Numbered from the stretch's first letter, positions 10,442-22,174 are shown. The stretch: DNA of 64,000 nucleotides from Reticulitermes speratus (GCA_021186555.1 JAJKFL010000002.1:3986501-4050500), one strand, 5' to 3'. The notes: generated by a model from the letters alone, not told the origin. Translations and numbers: made by a program.

Positions 10442-12570
10442 TAAGACGTAGACTAGTGTGCAGTTTATTACAAGTGGATTAAATTAATTATTTTCTTCTG
10501 TATTTAATTCGTATGGAAAAAAAGACTAATGTGCTTTTAAAGTCGAATAATTAGAGACTGTGTACAGAGATGAGCTTTTTTTATCCCTTTGGATGTCAAT
10601 TTCATAGGCTTCTGCTTGATTTATATTTAATTGCCCGATAAAATAAATTACTAATTAGTAATATCTGTAGGCGTCGGTACGTTTGTGAAAATAAACTTAG
10701 AATTAATTATTTCCTTCCTCTCTATCCAATCATAACTTTGAAAAATAGAGTTTATGTTTCTTCAATTAATGGAAAGATTCACGGAAACATTTCAGAGTGA
10801 AACTTCATTAAAATTAAGTCCTGCGTTTAGGAGAAATTAAATTTGTCTTTAAGGAAGGTATCGTTATGATTACTAATATAAAAATTATGTTTATTAAATT
10901 TTATATTATGTTATACTTTTTTGTTGAATAGACGATACTTTAGAGATTTAAGTTAGATGTAATGAATTTTTGTAAGGCACTGTAAATGAATAAACCTAAT
11001 TAAAGTCTTGGATAAGAAGACAGAGGGGGTTTGTGGAGATGTCAGAAATTGAGTAATTTTTAATTATGAACTTTTAAAAAACGGCCCCCCAAAATAATAT
11101 CTCAAGCATTTAATGCGGAACAGTTGAGCGAAACTTGATTAAACACAATCCGGTCATTAACTTCTCACACTGAATTGCCGTCAGAATTAACTAGAATTTC
11201 GCATGTGTTGAAAAATACGACTGGCAATAAACTTTAAAATGATTTTGGCAAAGTATTAACACTCTTCGTATTGCGGATGGATGCAGCCTGAAGTCCGTTG
11301 CTACTGCGCCATTTGCTGTTAAGTCATTCCTGAATATTTGTAGAACTTCCTAGAGGGAAGCTGCCTGAGCAAGAACGTGTAAAGCAAGACGCAAAATCTA
11401 CAAAATTTTAAGTAATGATTGTGACTAGTAAGATCATTGTGTTGCAGTAAGTGACGCCGTGTAATTTGATATACTGACAATAAATTTACCGTGGAGATGT
11501 GTTACCTGGTACTTTCCATTTTTCTACAAGGATGAAAAGAGTAGGTTCTTCCGAAACGTCCCTAATAAGGCTAACAAAAATTTTCGCCGTGGATACAATC
11601 ATTTCCACTTGTTGTTTAGGGGATTCCAATATTGATTCGACACAGTAACTGATCAGAATGTAAATGTTATTTGTTAATTTGTATTTGAATGCCTTTGGCC
11701 TAATTACATTGCTTTAAATTAAGGTTATAAGAAATTTTTTAAAGCTTCGAAACCAATGTAATATATTTATTATGAATATACACGAGAGTACTGCCTGTCG
11801 ACTTTTGTCCATTTAATCAACCAAACAGCCAATCAACTAAATTCTGAAGGCGTCTACAGGAATAAATTGTGGTTTAGCGCAGGGGTGAACAATTATTCTA
11901 AAAACCTACAATCTACTTAAATTTCTTAGCGCTAGAAGTGTGAAATAAAGCAACTTTTATATTGAGGGCCCAAAAATATTAGGCATCTGTGTACAAAACT
12001 TAGTCGCCTGGAATTTGTGCATCTCTGGGGCTATTAACACTGCCTTTGCAGTCACCAGGAGTGTCTCGTGAAAAACAAAGAAACACTGAAAGGGTGGTAG
12101 ATTAAAAAATAGCGCGAATTATTAACCAAATTTAATTTGATAGCACTAGAATAAAGCAGACTGCGTAGAATTCAGCACACGACAACAGCCATAAAAGCTA
12201 AAATGTCAGTGATGTCAGAAAGCTTTAGGGTCAGTTAGTTTGATAGGAGAGTGTGGCGATATCCGGAGGAATCCAATAAAAGTCAAGTAGAGACAGCAAA
12301 CACTCAGAGACTGTCGATGTGAATAGAACACTGTCACCGAGGTAGACAAGGACCATCGGGACCACACCCACCTCATTTGTCTCTCCGACACAGTTGTGTT
12401 TTTACTCGTATACAGACGTAAGATGCATTTGTTTCTTTAACATTACGAAGCGTTGAAATATTTCAGCACTCGGCTGAAACACATATATCTTTACCGGATG
12501 TACTACTACACAGCAAAGAATGCGAAAATTATATCTACAAATTACTAATTCATTTTTCTTCTTTCTTTCC
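10442..12570. other. 2.1 kb AT-rich DNA without recognised features
   Basis: No repeat family, array or transposon end that I can identify, and no convincing open frame. It could be old decayed repeats. Confidence 0.45.
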
Positions 12571-12963
12571 ATGGTTTGAGAGCCCTTTGGGGCGTAGGAC
12601 GCCTCATTTTTCGAGGCTTCACGATCACACACTTTTTAGACACACCACACTCGGTAGGACTCCTCTTCTGGACGAGTGATCAGCTCGTCGCAGAGACCTC
12701 TACCTGACAACACACAACACTCACAACAGACAGACATCCATGCCCCTGGTGGGATTTTTTTTTCTGTCCGGGGGTTTTCTCTTTGATCCATTTTTGTACT
12801 GTTTAAATCATTTCGTCCTTCATGTCACTTTACGTTCCATGCTACCGTCCTTACAACAAACACAACACAAACATCCATGCCCCTGGTGGGATTCGAACCC
12901 ACAATCCCAGTAAGCTAGCGGCCGTAGACCCACGCCTTAGACCGCGAGGCCACTAGGATCGAC
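12571..12963 (-). mobile_element. SINE-A, two-part (dimer-like) copy
   Basis: Minus strand: tRNA-Leu-like head (ggccgcgcggtctaaggcgt-type A box, degenerate here, and gggttcgaatccc B box), then body 1 (catggatgtttgtgttgtg ... gtaaagtgacatgaagga), an A-rich linker, then a second start within the repeated 'caccaggggcatgga' phrase and body 2 (gttgtgtgttgtcaggtaga). The second half lacks its own head. Similar two-part copies lie at 15403 and 61341; one-part copies have head plus body 2. Confidence 0.8.
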
Positions 12964-13223
12964 ACTAATTAATTTACTCATCCAAATTATGTACCTCACG
13001 TTGAATAGTCATCAGATGAATAAATTCCTAATCGTTTGTAGGTGTCTTTGAATTTAAGAGTGAGAAATTTTAAGTGGTTTTGTGCAGGGATATATTTTTT
13101 TCTGACAACTTGCAACACTGCTTCATTTAAAGCTTCTGCGTGGCGGCAAGCAGCGTGGAGTTCGCCGTTACTCCAATCTGCCGTGATTTTAATTCAATAT
13201 AACGTAGTTAATGTCAGTATTTT

Positions 13224-13566
13224 GTCGACCTCGGTGGACTAGTGGTTAGAGTGCTCGCCACTGGACCCAAGGTTCGCGGGTTCGATCCCGATCGAGGTCG
13301 ATGGATTTTTAAGGGTGATAAAAATTCGGAGCACCACTTCCTTCGGAGGGGAAGTAAAACCGTCGGTCCCATGTCGTAGATTTACGTCATGAATAAAAAT
13401 GTTACGTAAGCTAAATTCAAAGCCTCCTTTCAAGTCTCCTGACGGGCGGCCAGTTGGCCAGTCACCAACTGCCACGAATGCGCACGACTTAGTAACCTCG
13501 GAAAGAGGAGGCAAGAGGAGGCCCGAGCCCATATAGGGCTGTTGAGCCATGGTTATTATTATTATT
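13224..13566 (+). mobile_element. SINE-B, full-length with target duplication
   Basis: Head gtcgacctcggtggactagt with A-box-like tggactagtggttagag and B box gggttcgatcccg, then a body including tcggaggggaagtaaaac, ggccagtcaccaactgc, a tail shared with SINE-A (cccatatagggctgttgagc) and (ATT)n. Target duplication atgtcagtatttt at 13211-13223 and 13567-13579. Other copies: 16885-17275 (minus) and 21041-21410. Confidence 0.9.
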
Positions 13567-13754
13567 ATGTCAGTATTTTACTCATCGAACGTAAAGCATT
13601 AGCATTCACGTCTAACAAACATGTTGTTCATTGCTTGTCGATACTTTATTAAGTTACACGAGTCGACGAAGCTTAATATTCACCTTTCGCTATTTTGTGA
13701 ACGCGCCTAAAAAGCACTTGGAATTTGCAATAATTCCTCTATCAGTCATGAACG

Positions 13755-14758
13755 TGAAGGATCTTCTGTCTTCCAGTTTGCTATCCAAAAGTACAAACAT
13801 TAAGATATACAGAAACTATAATTTTGCCTGTTGTTTTGTATGGGTGTGAAACTTGGTCTCTCACACTGAGGGAGGAACATAGGCTGAGGGTATTCGAGAA
13901 TAGGGTGCTGAGGGGGATATTTGGGCTTAAGAGGGACGAGGTAACAGGGGAGTGGAGAAGACTACATAACGAGGAACTTAATGATCTGTAATCATCACCA
14001 AATATTGTTCGGGTGATCACATAAAGAATGAGATGGGCGGGGCATGTAGCACGTATGGGTGAGGGGAGAGGTGCATACAGAATTTTGGTGGGGAGACCTG
14101 AGGGAAGGAGACCACTTGTAAGACCCAGGCGTAGATGGGAGGATAATATTAAAATGGATCTTCAAGAAGTGGGATGGGGGGGCATGGACTGGATTGATGT
14201 GGCTCAGGATAGGGACAGGTGACGGGCTGTTGTGAGTGCGGTAATGAACCTTCGGGTTCCATAAAACGCGGGGAATTTCTTGACTAGCTGAGGAACTGTT
14301 AGCTTCTGAAGAAGGACTGTGCTCCATGGAGTTAGTTAGTTAGTATATGAGGTAACAGGGAAGTGGAGAAGACTACATAACGAGGAACTTAACGATCTAT
14401 ACTCATCACCAAATATTATTCGGGTTATCAAATCAAGAAGAATGAGGTGGGCGAGGCATTTAGCACGTATGAGGGAGGGGAGATGTGCTTACAGGGTTTT
14501 GGTGGGGAGACCTGAGGGAAGGAGACCACTTGGAAGACCAAGGCGTAGATGGGAGGATAATATTAAAATGGATCTTCAAGAAGTGGGATGGGGGGCATGG
14601 ACTGGATTGATATGGCTCAGGATAGGGACAGGTGGCTGGCTGTTGTGAGTGCGGTAATGAACCTTCGGGTTCCATAAAATGCGGGGAATTTCTTGACTAG
14701 CTGAGGAACTGTTAGCTTCTCAAGAAGGACTGTGCTACATGGAGTTAGTTAGTTAGTT
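13755..14758 (+). pseudogene. LINE-A insertion with duplicated 3' end
   Basis: One insertion flanked by atcagtcatgaacg at 13741-13754 and 14759-14772. Inside are two head-to-tail LINE-A 3' ends. The first (13755-14345) encodes in broken frames [48 protein letters not shown] and [19 protein letters not shown]. The second starts mid-gene at about 14346 (gaggtaacagggaagtg) and encodes [10 protein letters not shown] and [19 protein letters not shown]. Each ends with its own 3' UTR and (GTTA)n. The region lies C-terminal to the reverse transcriptase, which is absent. Confidence 0.85.
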
Positions 14759-14772
14759 ATCAGTCATGAACG

Positions 14773-15400
14773 ACAAGCATAGAATACAGTTCAAATAACG
14801 TACTTGAAAAATGAGATTTTAAGTTAACATGGAGCATGTCTTACAATACTTGTTTGTTTAGGACCAGTAATGAACTGTAGCAGAATGGATTGCCTATACG
14901 TGACTGCGATCATATAAACAGTAATGGCTGCGTGGGCAGCATCGAAACTAAGAGAGTAGTTAGGTGCCCTTGAACAGAACCCAATGTTTATAGTTTGGGA
15001 ACTTCTCAGTTCTCTGAAATAAACTTTCCACAATTCACACAAATTAAGGGGCTGCGAAGTCACCGGCTTTGTAAAGTTCAGAGGTTATAACCGCTTCTGA
15101 GAAGCTTCAAGGCTTCTGAACCTCACTCGGTTAACCAAATTGTTTCCGAGTGTAGCGAGCAAACAGTGAAATGCCCAAATCTTATCCGGCCAGGAGTTAT
15201 TGTTGAGTGGTTTTGGCTACGGAACTTTGGGAGCAGTAACCGGCTTTATACGTACTGTGGCTCTAAAAGTGAATGGTTAGGGTACTAAGCTCCAAGTCGG
15301 GTAGCTCTATCAGCGCAGTGACTTGTTAAGGTACGGTTCTAACTCGACATGAACGAACGCCATCTTCAGGTCGACACCAGCAACGAATTATGCTCTTACC
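14773..15400. other. No recognised feature
   Basis: Unique-looking sequence between a LINE insertion and a SINE. Confidence 0.45.
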
Positions 15401-15402
15401 GG

Positions 15403-15822
15403 GCCGATCCCAGTGGCCGTGAGGTCTAAGACGTGGGTCTTCGGCCGCTCGCTTACTAGGATCGTGGGTTCGAATCCCACCGGGGGCATGGATGTTTGTG
15501 TTGTGTTTGTTGTATAAGGACCGTAGCATGGAACGTAAAGTGACATGAAGGACGAAAAAGGATTTAAACAGGACAAAAATGGATCAAAGGGGAAAAACCC
15601 CGGACAGGCAAAAAAAAAAAAAAAAAAAAATCCCGCCTAGGGCATGTATGTCTGTCTCTTGTGAGTGTTGTGTGTTGTCAGGTAGAGGTCTCTGCGACGA
15701 GCTGGTCCCTCGTCCAGAGGAGTCCTACCGAGTGTGGCGTGTGTAAAAAGTGTGTGACCATAAAACCTCGACGAAACGAGGAGGCCCAAGCCCATATAGG
15801 GCTGTCGAGCCATAAAAAAAAT
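15403..15822 (+). mobile_element. SINE-A, two-part copy
   Basis: tRNA-Leu-like head at 15403-15490 (ccagtggccgtgaggtctaa, gggttcgaatccc), body 1, a 21-A run at about 15608, then 'cccgcctagggcatg' and body 2 ending in cccatatagggctgtcgagc. Near-perfect duplication gctcttaccgg / gctgttaccgg flanks it. Two-part organisation as at 12571 and 61341. Confidence 0.85.
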
Positions 15823-15834
15823 AGCTGTTACCGG

Positions 15835-16660
15835 AGATTGTTGTCAGGAGATAAAGTGGCCGAAACATGGTGCTGATATGTCATGATGAGGTGCAGAAAC
15901 CAGAATATTTACATCTGTGATCATGTCAGTGTACTTAGGTGTAGGGGATGATTCACTGTGTACCAGGCTAGTGTATCGACTGTAGCTTGACAGTGATCGG
16001 CAACTCTGTTGCATATTCTGCAGGACCCGGCTGTACGGGCGGAGTTTTTTTTGTTGACGTCATCGGATGCTCCTGGCAAATGCCGGAGTGTACGTTAGGG
16101 TTAAAGCTGAAATTTTTTTATATAATTACAGGAGTTTCAAGCTTCAGATCAATAAAATTATAATTCTTTGCAATTTTTTGTAGCTCCTGGTTATTTGTCT
16201 TTCATAAATACCAGCAGAGATAACTGAAAAGTATATTTACACACCTGCTTCGTGTTAACCCATAAAACGCACAGTGGTCTTAAACTCTTCTAATTAGAAA
16301 CTCTACATTTTGTCTGTAAATCTGTTGGAATTGCAGCTAGCAGTTCTTTATAAGAATAAAATAAAATTTAATTATCAGCACAAGAAGGGTTGTGTTACCG
16401 TCCACGTGTTCCAACGTCAGGATTTTTGCATTTTTTTTCGAAATGTAGATAATAATATTAAAAAAGTTTCTATTCTAAAAGCAACGACCTCCTTACAAAC
16501 TTTCATGCCGCTCTTTCTACGCGGATTTAATCATCCGAAAGCTAAGAATCACATATTTTAACTGGGTCTCTGAATTCGAAATATTTGCCTCAATAATAAA
16601 AATGTTTTCCTTAGCTTCCACATTTTGTTCAGATCGATATTTCAAGTTTTACATCAATTC
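15835..16660. other. No recognised feature
   Basis: AT-rich from 16100; an 83-codon open frame at 16310-16561 resembles nothing known. Confidence 0.4.
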
Positions 16661-16664
16661 AGTT

Positions 16665-16865
16665 ACAGCCTAGACGGTAAAAGTATCCGGGTTTGATCCC
16701 AAGCCACGTCGAATATTTTCCCCTTTCTCATTCGTCTAGACCGACTCTGGGACACACCCAACTTCCAGTCCATACTGCTGTACACCTATCCAGTACTAGC
16801 GTTAAGAAAGGGTGGAGCTACAACTCCATTCCCCCAAAATCATTCCTGGAACTGTCATAGATGTG
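16665..16865 (+). mobile_element. Diverged SINE-C copy
   Basis: Keeps the order of SINE-C: B-box-like ccgggtttgatccca, ctagaccgactctggg, agcgttaagaaagggtggag and ctacaactccattcccc. It is strongly mutated, hence old. Confidence 0.55.
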
Positions 16866-16884
16866 CAATAGTAGAGTTAAGATA

Positions 16885-17275
16885 ATAATAATAACCATGG
16901 CTCAACAGCCCTATATGGGCTAGGGCCTCCTCTTGCCGAGGGTACTGGGTCGTGCGCATTCATGACAGTTGGTGACTGGCCAACTGGCCGCGCTGTTGTT
17001 CTATCGATCCTGATGTGCCCGCCAGAGCAATCTGGCAGGCAGTCAGGAGACTTGGATGAGAAACGGAGGCTTTGAATTTAGCTTACGAAACATTTCTATT
17101 CATGCCCGTAAGGTTCTTTTACATGCCGTAAATCTACGACCGACGGCTTTACTTCCCCTCCGAAGGAAGTTGTGCTCCGGATTTTTATCACACTTAAAAA
17201 TCCATCGACCTCGGTCGGGATCGAACCCGCAAACCTTGGGTCCAGCACGCTAACCACTAGTCCACCGAGGTCGAC
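16885..17275 (-). mobile_element. SINE-B, reverse, with target duplication
   Basis: Reverse copy of the 13.2-kb SINE: (ATT)n tail, agccctatatgggct, ggccaactggcc, ttacttcccctccgaagg, gggatcgaacccgc and cctcggtggactagtgg (complement) in order. It has a longer middle section than the 13.2-kb copy. Flanked by agtagagttaagata at 16870-16884 and 17276-17290. Confidence 0.9.
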
Positions 17276-17534
17276 AGTAGAGTTAAGATACAAATGTTAA
17301 AAAGGTTAAGAGGTTAAAAATCATATTACAGAATGTGTATCGTAATAGTTGTTATTTGATTCCAAACAAACATCTAATTCATCTTCGTTTTCAGGAATAA
17401 GTCCCTGAGTCTCCTGAGGTTTTTCGTATCAACGCGGATAAAAATTTTATTAATTTAAAATTTTGTGATATTTCCTTTAAAAGTACGAAAAATAATGTGC
17501 AGATATCGTCCTGTTTTTGCCGTTCGTGTTTGTC

Positions 17535-17592
17535 CCAGCAAGCTAGCGGCCGTAGACCCACGCCTTAGACCGCACGGCACTGGGATTGGCCA
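17535..17592 (-). mobile_element. Solo SINE-A tRNA-like head
   Basis: Only the head region is present (complement of cgcggtctaaggcgtggg and gctagcttgctggg). The B box and body are missing. Confidence 0.6.
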
Positions 17593-17778
17593 TAGGTCTT
17601 TAAAAAAACTATTACTGGGGTACTTATGAGATTTCTTATCCAGGCCATGTGAAAAAGTTATCGACTTCTGAAATATTTTTATTTTGTTGATCTCATATCA
17701 AACCATTTTCTTAGTTTTCAACACTTCTATATACTTCGCCAACTAAATCGCTACTTTGTCGTTCTGTGTGAAAATCTT

Positions 17779-18012
17779 TGAGGTACTGGTTACTTTGAGA
17801 TACTGGTTACTTTGAGGTACTGGTTACATTGAGGTACTGGTTACTTTGAGTACGTATTGGGTACCGGTTACTTTGAGGTACTGGTTACTTTGATGTACTG
17901 GTTACTTTGATGTACTGGTTACTTTGAAGTACTGGTTACTTTGAGGTACTGGTTACTTTGAGGTACTGGTTACTTTGAGGTACTGGTTACTTTGAGGTAC
18001 TGGTTGCTTCCA
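17779..18012 (+). repeat. 17-bp tandem array (gaggtactggttacttt)
   Basis: About 13 copies with small changes (gagata, gatgta, gaagta), and one disturbed unit near 17850 (gagtacgtattgggtacc). Confidence 0.9.
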
Positions 18013-19440
18013 GTTTAACCATTTATTTTTGTAAGCATGTGCGTTTAATCTCGTTAAGGTGTGCGATCCTTCTGTAATGTTCCGTATGCATTTATCTATG
18101 GTTAATGTCCTAATAAGTTTCAGTTCTATGTTTGCCATTCTATGTCTCTTATTGATTGCATTACTCCTGCGCATGCGTCAGTCATTACAATAGTGAAAAA
18201 TTATTAAAGGAATATTTGAAGTTCTCACAGCACAGCGGTGTTGCTGAAGTTTCGAGAGACTTCGTGAACTCCTTGACCCTGAATGTGAAATGTGAAATGT
18301 GGAGAACCAAACGCCCAGCGACTCCGCTTATCACACCAGAAGATATGAATCGTCAATAGAAAATAGACTATCAATTCCCCCCCCCCCCCCAAAGAAAACT
18401 GCTTCCACATTCATATTTTAGCATTTTGTTGTTTGTGTGATATTTGTATACAAACTTCCATTACAATTAACTGTAGATATAATGAAGGATTAGTATGACA
18501 TAGTTTTATTTACCATTGTTTTTAGTTATGCATATGTTCTGTGTGTCTGACTTGTAATGCCTTACCGATTGTCCGATATAGACACGTCTGAATTTTCCCA
18601 TCTTCTGGAATGTACCGCCGCGGTGTCTTATTAAGTTCATTAATATTTGGTATCAGTACAGTACGCTCTGTGTCGCCATGTTTATATGTAATATAATTGT
18701 CGTATATTTGAATATTTTAATTTCTTCTAATATAAAACCCGTCATAAACAAAAGCTGTATTTTTTTTATTTTTTCCTATTATTATTGTCATTACTACCAG
18801 CCTATTCGTTATTGATGTATTTCTGTCTGTGTTTTTATAGTAACTTAGCGTTCTTTATTATTTTTGTTATTTGTCCTGTCTTAATGGTATATCATATAAT
18901 GGGTATATTATGAAATACCATATTTAATGTTTGTAATTTCTCGACAACTTTGTGCATAGTTTCCACTGGACGTTCTTACGCTTTATATAATCTTTCACAA
19001 AAAAATGCTGAAATTTAAACATTTTACGTCGAATGTCAGAATTTCTGCTTTCAGTTTTAAATTAGAAAGGCTAACGTTGGAGGATTTAACGTCCTGTGTT
19101 CGCTAGGGAGACTTGTCGTTAGTCTGTAATTGTTTTAGGACTATTCTAGCAAGTTGATACACTGCGACACTTGTGTGTTCTACTGCTGGTATGAGGGACT
19201 TGGCGTTTTTTTTTATGTAACTTAATCTGAGCTGTCAGTACGGGTGCTTTGGGTTTGTTTGTATTAGCCTGCGTTTTCCCGCTGGGATGTACTAATTATG
19301 ACTGTACAGCACTTGCGTATATTCCAGACGTTTTAAATTTTAAAGCCTAGTTTTTGCTTTATATACCACCAACTTTAACAACAAGAAATTCTACGAGTAC
19401 TTTATGTCCAAACAGTAGATTTATATCTTTTGTATAGATC
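18013..19440. other. AT-rich DNA, nothing recognised
   Basis: Includes a 14-C run near 18379. No gene or transposon signature seen. Confidence 0.45.
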
Positions 19441-19444
19441 TCAG

Positions 19445-19622
19445 AAAATTATTATTATTATTATTATTTGTTTGTTTTGGTTGTGTTTGTTTCATTTGTG
19501 TCCTGTTCATTGTTTGTTGTTATTTGTGTTTTATGTTGTGCTGTTTGTGTAATTGGTCATCTGGCTGTTGACTCGGCACATTAATAAACTAGAATTGAAT
19601 TGAATTGAATTGAATTGAATTA
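19445..19622 (+). repeat. Probable LINE 3' tail ending in (GAATT)n
   Basis: T/G-rich low-complexity sequence, then 'ggctgttgactcggcac', 'attaataaactagaattg' and five GAATT units. A short 3' microsatellite after such a phrase is typical of some non-LTR retrotransposon tails. No coding part remains, so the assignment is tentative. Confidence 0.4.
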
Positions 19623-19829
19623 TTGATGTTTCTTATCATGTTCTTCATTCCTAACTTGTTACTGTTTCTCGATGTCGTAATTACGTTTTCATACCATGAA
19701 ATGTCAGTTCAAAGTTATTGCTGTTGCCATGACTGAATAATGATAGTTAGCCAAAGCTACTGGATGCACGTTGAAAAGAATAAACAGCTTTAATATTATA
19801 TATATATATTGTGTGTGCGTGTGCGTATA

Positions 19830-19907
19830 CAGGGCATACACAAAAGAATGGTGCGGTTTCAACAGTACTCACTGTTGAAACCGCACCATTCTTTTGTGTA
19901 AGCCCTG
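19830..19907. mobile_element. 78-bp hairpin mariner-like MITE, copy 2
   Basis: cagggcatacacaaaagaat at the left, its complement at the right (one change: gtaagccctg), arms continue through ggtgcggtttcaacag; flanked by TA on both sides. Inserted in a TG/TA-rich tract. Confidence 0.85.
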
Positions 19908-19982
19908 TATATGTGTGTGTTTGGTCGGACTTGACTAGCAGCGGGTATCGAAATATTCTGTTGAATATTACCCGCCAGACAG

Positions 19983-20238
19983 GGGGTGGTCCTCCAGCTT
20001 GGGGATTGGGCGAGGTGCTAACATTTCCTCACCTTAAAAAATTACCATGTTACGAAACACTATACAGAGCCTCGGACCTGGACTGATTCTTTGGTGCTCA
20101 GGATAGGGACAGGTGGCGGCTCTTGTGAGTGCGGTAATGAACCTTCGGGTTCCATAAAACGTGGTGAATTTCTTGATTAGTTGACGACCTGTTAGCTTCT
20201 CAAGAAGGACTGTGCTCCATGTTGTTAGTTAGTTAGTT
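19983..20238 (+). mobile_element. Short LINE-A-derived retroposon with target duplication, copy 1
   Basis: Starts ggggtggtcctccagcttgg, continues to 'cggacctggactgattctt', then jumps directly to the LINE-A 3' end (ggatagggacaggtgg ... aaggactgtgctcc, (GTTA)n). Flanked by attacccgccagacag (before) and attactcgccagacag (after). A second copy with an almost identical junction is at 55683-55930, so this looks like a mobile short form rather than a random deletion. Confidence 0.75.
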
Positions 20239-20369
20239 ATTACTCGCCAGACAGACACCCAAAAGCGATTTAGCAGTCTAGTGCGCCAAGTCTTCAACAG
20301 AATAGGAACATTCATGCCGAGACATACATCTAGATGAAACTGCAACACAGTATATAGAGCCGATCCCGG

Positions 20370-20515
20370 TTATAACGACATCAGTTTATACGTCACCTCG
20401 CCTATAGCGTTAGATATTCTGTAGTACCAGTTAATTTCTCATTGTTAACCATAAAATTATTTTGCTCGGTTATAACAACACTCGTTTGTAACGACACAAA
20501 ATATGCAGTCCCTTT
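20370..20515 (+). mobile_element. Half of a pogo-like element
   Basis: Contains cccggttataacgacatc, internal tcattgttaaccataaaatt, and cggttataacaac. The same module in inverse order is at 27840-27990. It resembles subterminal and terminal sequence of pogo/Tigger-like elements, but only one proper end is visible. Confidence 0.5.
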
Positions 20516-20587
20516 ACTTACAGAACACTTATGACGTGTAACCGAGTCAATAATTTTTTATCTTGCTTAAATCCTTTTTTTATGTGT

Positions 20588-20752
20588 AGGACACTTTACT
20601 TACAGAACATTTTACTTACAGAACACTTTACTTACAGAACACTTTACTTACAGAACACTTTACTTACAGAACACTTTACTTATAGAACACTTTACTTACA
20701 GAACACTTTACTTACAGAACACTTTACTTACAGAACACTTTACTTACAGAAC
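20588..20752 (+). repeat. 16-bp tandem array (acactttacttacaga)
   Basis: About 10 copies, nearly identical (one tatag for tacag). Also open in frame as a peptide repeat, which has no sign of being coding. Confidence 0.9.
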
Positions 20753-20984
20753 TCGTCTCGTATATTCAGCACTGGTCTACGTCCAAAGAAAGAGAAAATT
20801 GTTACGACATTATGCTGTTATTACGAATTCTTAAAGTAACACAAAAGTAATTTCGTAAAAGTGTTTAATCGAGCATGTGTGTGGAGTACATATTTTCACA
20901 CTTGGGTTGTTTAATTTTTGACAGTTCATAATTACCCTCGCAGTCTATTACAGTCGCTAACTGCTCACTATAGTACTGAGACAA

Positions 20985-21690
20985 CGGTGTAACTTACGAA
21001 GTATCACTGATGTTTATTTGGACATTCTACATTGTCACTGTTCGCCTTCCCACTGGACCCAAGGTTCGCGGGTTCGATCCCGGCCGAGGTCGATGGATTT
21101 TTAAGGGTGATAAAAATCCGTAGCACAGCTTACTTCGGAGGGGAAGTAAAGACGTCGGTCCCATGTCGTAGATTTACGGCATGTAAAAGAACCTTACGGG
21201 CATGAATTGAGATGTTTCGTAAGCAAAATTCAGCGGCCATTTCTCACCCAAGTCTCCTGATTGACTGCTAGATGGCTCTGGCAGTCATATCAGGATGAGT
21301 AGAACTTGTGCGGTCAGTGGACTGGTCACTCACTACAGAATGCACACCTCCAGACCAAGAAACCTCTGAAAGGAGGCCATATGCTTCGCAAGGAGCGACA
21401 GGAATAACTAACATTGTCACTGAGTATACAAATACGACGTTTCAAATCAAACTGCTTCCGACCTCAGGTGAAGTACAGTCTTAAGAATAAGTAACAATCT
21501 AAAAGGAAACAAAACCTACAAATTCATATATAAGAGACAACACAGTCCAAACCTCTAAATATAAAAATAATGTCTATAGTACTTAATCTGAAATTGTAAT
21601 GAAATAATATGAAATTTTACAGTATTAATAATGAAAATTACAGGACCTGAACAAGGTTTGTATAATCACTAAGCTAATCAAAGCACCGAC
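20985..21690 (-). repeat. Dispersed hammerhead-bearing repeat, copy 2, split by a SINE
   Basis: Matches 545-960 (tgatgtttatttggac, gacgtttcaaatc, aacctacaaattcatat, gtaatgaaat). The core is degraded: the complement of GAAAC (gtttc, 21440s) is present, but CTGAAGA is altered to CTGAGGT. SINE-B is inserted at 21041-21410 with duplication acattgtcactg, so this repeat is older than that SINE. Confidence 0.6.
21041..21410 (+). mobile_element. SINE-B nested in an older repeat, head truncated
   Basis: Keeps cactggacccaaggttcgcg, the B box gggttcgatcccgg, tcggaggggaagtaaag and the ggtcactcactac region; the first ~30 bp of the tRNA-like head is missing. Flanked by acattgtcactg at 21029-21040 and 21411-21422. 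Confidence 0.85.
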
Positions 21691-22170
21691 ATGATATTGT
21701 GTCCTGGGTTACGAGGCTAGGGGTGAAGTAATCACAACTTACCCCAAACTCGAGCCAGAGCTGAATCCTTGCTTTGCCACAATGCTTTAGCAAGCTTGGA
21801 CTAATGATTGGAAGGCAACAAACACCGACTAGTGACGCCGAGGGGGAAGCTATTTTTTACCCAAGCTCTGTGGGTCACTAAAGCGAGCTGCAACGTAGTC
21901 GAGTGACCACAGTGAACAATGCCGCAGGACGAGAGACAGCGCTGATTTATGGAACAGTTCACAGAAATGTTTTTTTTGTGTGCTTTTTAATTTGCACTAA
22001 TCTGATTTCTGTTAGTTACGTTTATCATGACAACTTGCATAGTTAGGTTCATGCATCACTGCTTTCATGTTCCATCGATATAACCGAGGGGGTTACAACA
22101 CTTGGATTATTTATCGATGCTAATTCAACTGCCTGTGTCGAAAAAAATATTATTATGCAACGTGAATAGT
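21691..22170. other. No recognised feature
   Basis: A trace of the pogo-like phrase (gatataaccgagggggttac) at about 22077; otherwise nothing. Confidence 0.4.
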
Positions 22171-22174
22171 TAGG

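Noticed and set aside
15403-15490. Functional tRNA-Leu gene
   Set aside because: The head is followed by SINE body and occurs in many dispersed copies with target duplications; the acceptor stem cannot close as in a real tRNA.
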